Positions 58,758 through 64,000 of a stretch of 64,000 bases of DNA are shown in pieces. The position numbers and the translations under genes were made by a program. The notes under the pieces were generated by a model. The model saw only the letters and a program-made list of their open reading frames with translations. It was not told the DNA's origin and did not search any database. The stretch spans positions 37,677,034 through 37,741,033 of the forward strand of contig OX419762.1 in assembly GCA_948567375.1 (NCBI GenBank). Direction: 5' to 3'. Origin of the DNA: Lunularia cruciata. Taxonomy: Eukaryota; Streptophyta; Marchantiopsida; Lunulariales; Lunulariaceae. Each line of letters opens with the position of its first letter. The first letter of the stretch is position 1.

Positions 58758-59530
58758 GTTGCAACCCTTCCCTTGACTAATTCAGTAATCAGATCTCTTC
58801 CTAACTATCTATCATACATACTTCCTCCCTCCCGTGGATCATCTTTGCAACCTTCCTCTAGGTTAACCATGGTATCGCCTCCTCGAGAAAAACTTAATCA
58901 TTTGAACCCTCGTTCGCTCACACCGTAGAAAATGAAATCTGAAAGTCTCGCAATTCAACGCTTCTATGTCCAATTCTGTCTTTGCCTTCTTTTCCAGGGG
59001 AAGGAAAGGGCAGGGCAGGAGCAGGCCGTCAAATTGAGCAAAATACAAATGACTACTCCACATTCACATCACAAACCCACACCAGAGGAAAGAACAGCAG
59101 CGTATTCAATGGCGAGTGTTCAAGTTCAAGAACGTCAAATCGCCACAACTCCACATAAGAACCACACATTCTAAACCCCTACTAAATCCATCTCCATACT
59201 CTAGTGAGATAACTGTATCAAAACCAAGAGAACGACTACTCCACCCGATCACCAACAGTTGTATAATCTCCACCTAAGGGAACCGAGAAGTAGATCTCAA
59301 TTCGGTCAGGGAGCACGTCAAAGAAAGACTCTTGACTGTGTCAAGACACGATCAAAGGAATTCCTCTTCCCGCTAGGATTAGGGATGCGAGGGGATCGGT
59401 TTTGCGGATTGTCATGTAAGATTCGGTCGCATGAGCTCGCCAATTTTCGCTATGTACATTCGTATGCACCCGATCTCCATGCATCCGAAATTAAAACATT
59501 CTATACGAAAATTTGTTTCTTCTTTTAATG
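58758..59530. other. Probable 5' UTR and promoter region of the LUC7-like gene
   Basis: Sequence upstream of the start codon on the minus strand. It is less AT-rich than what follows and free of recognised repeats. I could not place the transcription start or a TATA box. Open frames here look like chance. Confidence 0.4.
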
Positions 59531-61160
59531 TATTGGTGTTCATGCTTTCGCGTGTATTGTTTACATATGAAGTGAAAATTTGTATTATTTAATTTCAGTA
59601 GAGTTTTATAGATAACGGTATTTCTATGTTTTATTAATATAAACTTTATATCTACACGAATATTAATAGATTTGTTTAATTGATTTCTAATTTTAAGAAT
59701 ATCCTTTCACAGAATAAAATCACTTAACTATATCAATATGGAATACATAATATTAATAAAATAAATAATAAATAATAAAATTAATAGAATCTATACAAAA
59801 AGGTTATTAATAAGGTCATCCAACACATGCATACAAAGTCATGTGAAGGTTATGGCTTACTCTATACTATTCATGAACCCTTTTACCATCACTTCTTCTT
59901 GAATCTTCTCTTTTCTATTCAATTCCAGTAGTAATAAAAGTATGCTCATATATCTTATTAATGTAATGCACCTAATAAAGAAATATTTGTGTAAATTTTA
60001 CTTATTGAAATTTCAGGAAATTTAAGAAACTCTACTCTTGATTGCATTCTTAAGATTTTGAACGTATTATTAAATTTTTTTAACTATTTTTTCTATAATC
60101 GATAAGTATGAAGAACTTCCTTATCACTGATCATATAAAGGTAATAAAAAGAAGCTAACACAATGAATCCCAGTCTTTATGCACTAAGGACAAAAGAAAA
60201 TAAAGTTAATCAGCACTCATTATCATTATCATTGAATATGTATAAATTCATATTCATACTTTCTAGACTGAATTTTTATTCCTTTAATTCTTTTTTATCT
60301 TTCGTGGATATTTTGATATCTTGTATGTAAGTCTATTGTATCAAAGGTAAGTATAAAATCAGTATCTTGTTGTAATGAAGTGGAAAAGAGATGAAATATC
60401 TAACTATTTACTTAAAATAGCATTTCCAAATTCCAACGTTAATTTCTTAAATTCTAATAATTGTCTCCAAGGTTCCAATGCAATCAACTGAAATATCTAA
60501 ATTCCCATTCCATTCAAGTTCAAGAACCAAATCGATAGCTCAAATCTGCATTCCAATAAACTCCAATTAAATTACAAAAAAGTCTATTAATATAGACTTA
60601 AACATCTAATGGATTTTTAAAAAAATTCCAATATAATAAATTATTATTATATGAAATAAATATAATGTTTTAAATTTAAGATAAACTATAAAATAAATTA
60701 ATAATAAAATAAATTTCTTGAATGAAAAATGCCAATCTCTAATTTGTAAATTGTATTAATTAGATTTTCAAAATGAAGAACATGATAGATTTATAAATCT
60801 TAAGAAACATACTCTCATTTATACTAATCTAAAAGAGAATTTAAGTAGAATAAAGTGATGTTCTACTATTTTATATTAACTTTTTAATGGTACATAATAC
60901 AATCTAAAGTTTATAGAATTTTGAATTTTCATTAAAAAAGTAAGATTAAAATCAGATAATTTAAATTATAAAACTTTTACCAGCTAGATTTTTGAATACT
61001 TTTTCACCACATTAAGCCAAGGAAAGCCTTATTTTAGCAAAAGATATTCAAGAGTGCAAAAGCACCCTTGGTTCTTAAATAAAGCAAGAGAGAATCAAGA
61101 TATTCCAATTTCAGTGGATGTGTCATTCTATAATCATTCCTTTTCTACAATAAAGGGAGA
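59531..61160. other. AT-rich intergenic DNA
   Basis: Strongly AT-rich with runs such as 'aataaaataaataataaataataaa' (59755-59785). No gene, domain or repeat family recognised. Confidence 0.5.
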
Positions 61161-61212
61161 GGAAGAAAGAGAGAGAGAGAGAGAGGGATATATATATATG
61201 TATATATATACT
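61161..61212. repeat. Compound microsatellite (GA)n then (AT)n
   Basis: A run of GA dinucleotides (about 61166-61187) passes directly into an AT/GT-AT run (about 61189-61210). Confidence 0.85.
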
Positions 61213-61370
61213 ATATTTTAGATAATAAGTTATCTATTTCTAAAGAATTGACAAATATTTCATACATGTATCTAGTATTATTTGAAATACAAAGAGGATT
61301 CATATTCTTACAAAATTCTGTCTGAAGAATAATTTCCTCTTGTAAGACCATGCAATAAATAGTATTCTAA

Positions 61371-61500
61371 GGTGCATTAGGGCAGATTTCTCATATAGAT
61401 ACTATTGGGATCTAGTCCTTTTTACCTCTTTTGTCTCTCCCTTGTATGGCTTGATAAGGTCTTCCCCTCCTTTGTGTTGTCTACATGTCATCTTTTCTTA
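61371..61500 (+). repeat. LINE 3'-tail copy (plus orientation)
   Basis: Follows 4934-5069 closely from 'ggtgc.ttagggcagatttctcata' through 'gtctctcccttgta.ggcttgat' to 'tcttttcttaatt'. It includes a little of the end of the coding part, so it is a longer tail than the copies near 50.4 kb. Confidence 0.7.
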
Positions 61501-63769
61501 ATTTTAGTAGGGAATACTTATGCTCAAAATGCACCAATCACCAGACTTAAGGAAGAAATTATATTCTTGAAATTTTATTTTCCATCGATGTATTGCTTGG
61601 AAATGTTCTCCAATACAACCATTACCCTCTTATATGTATATATAACCTTGAAAAATGGTGCTCCAAGAGCACTTTGTCTCTTGATAAGATCGGAAATGAG
61701 GGTGTTAAAACAATATTCTCCTGATATATTAGGATAAAATATGGCTCTTTGAGCATTTCTTATGTGTAAGTCAAGAAGAGAGAAGCATACTCCTAAAACA
61801 CTGTTTTTGTTTGCTATGATGGAGGGAAATGAACAACATACTTTGTATCTTTGCTCCATTGTACTTCAAAAGTATTGATTACCTCTTTTGAGTCATATTA
61901 CAGGACTAAATGTATAAATATATAGTATAAAATATAAATGTACAGTACATTTTTGAACTATTGAAGTGCATTAACCATTATAAATATAATTTTATCTGTA
62001 TGGGTAATTTATTCTAAGTTTTGGAGATACTTATAGAGTTGTAAGTATATTTTATTAAACTCATGAAACTTATTATGACAATTAAGTTGCTCTTCTTGAA
62101 TATAGAGAATAAGATAAATAAAGAATTTAGAATCTTTCTCTGCACTCTTTGGTATAAAAAACCTTGCATAACTTGCAATTTTACATGGTAACCTTGAACA
62201 ATGAGGAATATAGTTGCCTTAGGTTTAAGAGCATGGCTTCTTCTCTTGAACACAAAAAAATACACAAGATCATTCAAATTCTTTCTTGGGACATGAAGCC
62301 ATGGAAAAAATTGCAAACTTGCTTTGCAATCTTGACCCTAGAATAATATGAGAGTATTGCTTCCTTCTCTTGAACTTGGATGAATATAGTAAATGGCAAG
62401 AATTTTGCTTTGCATTCTTAAACATGAAGTTATATGGTAGAACTTTGTTTTTTTTCAATTTTGATAAAATGAGAATGTGTTAGCCTTAGTTTCAAGTGCT
62501 TCATATTGTTTAGATTTATCATAATAGCTCATTATAGAGTGGAAAATTTTGTCATCGTTCAAATACAAAAGATGAACTTGACTAATTTTGCAATGTGAAT
62601 ATACCAAGAGCAATTACAATTATGCCAATGCATAATAAGACAAGTTGAGCAACTTATTAGGAGTATATATAAAAATAATTTAAAAGAGAGATATTAATAT
62701 ATAAAAATATGATATTATTTAAATATTAATGTGATATTCTTGTAGATTGTGGTTATTCAGAAAATGATATGTTGATATAATTTTCAGACAAGATTAGGGC
62801 TTCCATCCTTCCCTTCTGATGATGCATATATGAAAGGTTTTACCTTTTGGAATCTTAATATAATACTGCTCAAGATTGAAAAAAAACATATGTTGTCAAT
62901 AACTTCATAGTGCACTTTTTTCTATAACATCAAATTAAGATGATCTTAGCCTAAAACCATTATACTTAAGTTGAATAGGCAAAATGAGAAATTCAAAAAA
63001 ATGTAAAAGGCACCATACAATATATTTGCATCTATGAAATCTTTTGGCCTTTCCACTTTATTCCATGTTAACCACTTTATTCAACTTGCATGGACTGAAT
63101 GACTATTTATAGTGATAAGAAAGCCTTAAATAGCTTCTCCTACTCCTAAGGCCAAGTAAAAATCTAACTGTTTAGGATGTCCTAAGATCTTCTTTGCTCA
63201 TCCTCATTATAAACTGATAACCCTATCTTCTTATCGTATCTTATCTACTAACATGTAAGTTAGTTAGGTGCCTTACATGTATCAAGGAAGGTATAAAGTC
63301 TTACACAACTAAATCTTATGGTTTTCATCTTCTTTGGACTTACTAATCCAAAGGTCTTACAACTAAAAAGGTGGTACAACTATGAAAGTCATATAACTAC
63401 TTGGTGGCTTTTTCCTCATTGTTCACTATGGTAACTAGCTAAATAAGGTTGAATATGTCAAAGCATTGGATACAAAGGTCGTGAAACTAAGAAGGTTTCT
63501 TCAACTCCAAATACTACTATAGAGAAATACCTTTGCCCACTAATTGTTATAAGGAGGAGTCATATTTCCCTTGGTCATCTATCCTCAACAATCTTGATTA
63601 CTTGATCCCAAAGATCTTTGAAATATTTGTTCTCCTTGTAGCTTGTAGCTTCTTCTTTGGTCTTGGCATTGAAGAGATTTGTGACTTTGTTAGTGATTGT
63701 CTCCACCAAGGTATGTTAGTCTACTGCTCAAGCATCTTCTTTCTTCTTGAGCTCTTCTTATGCAACATT
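61501..63769. other. AT-rich intergenic DNA, unassigned
   Basis: No domain seen in either strand. The right part (about 63000-63770) is less AT-rich and may be old retroelement sequence leading into repeat R, but nothing is recognisable. Confidence 0.4.
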
Positions 63770-64000
63770 TATTGTGCATATATACATTGCTACACAACAT
63801 ATATCATTGTCAACATCATACACTATAGAAGCAAAACTCACACATAAGTCATACATGAACTCTAAAGTGCCACAATAATAAGTTCAACTCTTTCACTCAA
63901 ATCAAATCTATACTTGATCATTCATTCAACAATCTACCAACAATTGAGTACTAATTATAATCAAGCCACATCCACTCTAGCTAAGAGACTTTAGATGACA
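63770..64000. repeat. Interspersed repeat R, copy 3 (cut by window end)
   Basis: Matches 2145-2390 in the same order and orientation: 'tatatacattgctacacaacata', 'cactatagaagca', 'ctctaaagtgccacaataat', 'ccacatccactctagct'. It continues beyond the window. Confidence 0.55.

Noticed and set aside
1-64000. An undescribed defence, toxin or biosynthetic gene system
   Set aside because: Read on both strands, the window yields transposons, one splicing-factor gene and one unidentified coding-like block. Nothing supports a multi-gene system.

Overview
This is nuclear DNA from a land plant with a large, repeat-rich genome. The evidence is nested Ty3/gypsy LTR retrotransposons of plant type (chromodomain elements primed by initiator-Met tRNA, and one Athila/Tat-like element), a hAT DNA transposon, LINE tails, and one intron-containing host gene matching the plant LUC7RL / animal LUC7L3 splicing factor. 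I cannot name the species. The sequence does not settle whether it is a seed plant, fern, lycophyte or bryophyte. There is no prokaryotic-style gene layout, CRISPR array or recognisable tRNA/rRNA gene.

Layout. 1-5.1 kb: non-genic DNA, LINE 3' tails, a minus-strand gypsy integrase fragment split by a solo LTR, and a 5'-truncated LINE end. 5.1-11.4 kb: element A, a decayed plus-strand chromovirus with three LTRs and a perfect 5-bp target duplication. 11.4-14.0 kb: a decayed minus-strand gypsy body (K). 14.0-28.7 kb: element B (same family as A), carrying a solo LTR, a whole young element (D, 16.5-24.4 kb, LTRs identical as far as I could read) and a second solo LTR. 28.7-33.6 kb: a minus-strand gag-bearing fossil (J) split by a hAT transposon. 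33.6-39.7 kb: element G, inserted in reverse into an LTR of its own family. 40.0-43.1 kb: the 3' part of a further copy (H), cut by element F (43.1-48.4 kb), a chromodomain gypsy lacking a visible 5' LTR. 48.4-53 kb: decayed and unassigned DNA with LINE tails. 53.1-55.1 kb: coding-like stretches on the minus strand that I could not identify. 55.5-58.8 kb: the LUC7-like gene, eight exons, minus strand. 58.8-64 kb: AT-rich intergenic DNA with a microsatellite and repeat copies.

Biology. The one confident host gene encodes a 400-residue U1-snRNP-associated splicing protein. Everything else confident is transposon. The most interesting regulatory observation is that LTRs of the A/B/G/H family carry alternating GAA/TTC arrays matching the plant heat-shock element upstream of a TATA box, so this family may be heat responsive. 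I found no convincing undescribed defence, toxin or biosynthetic system.
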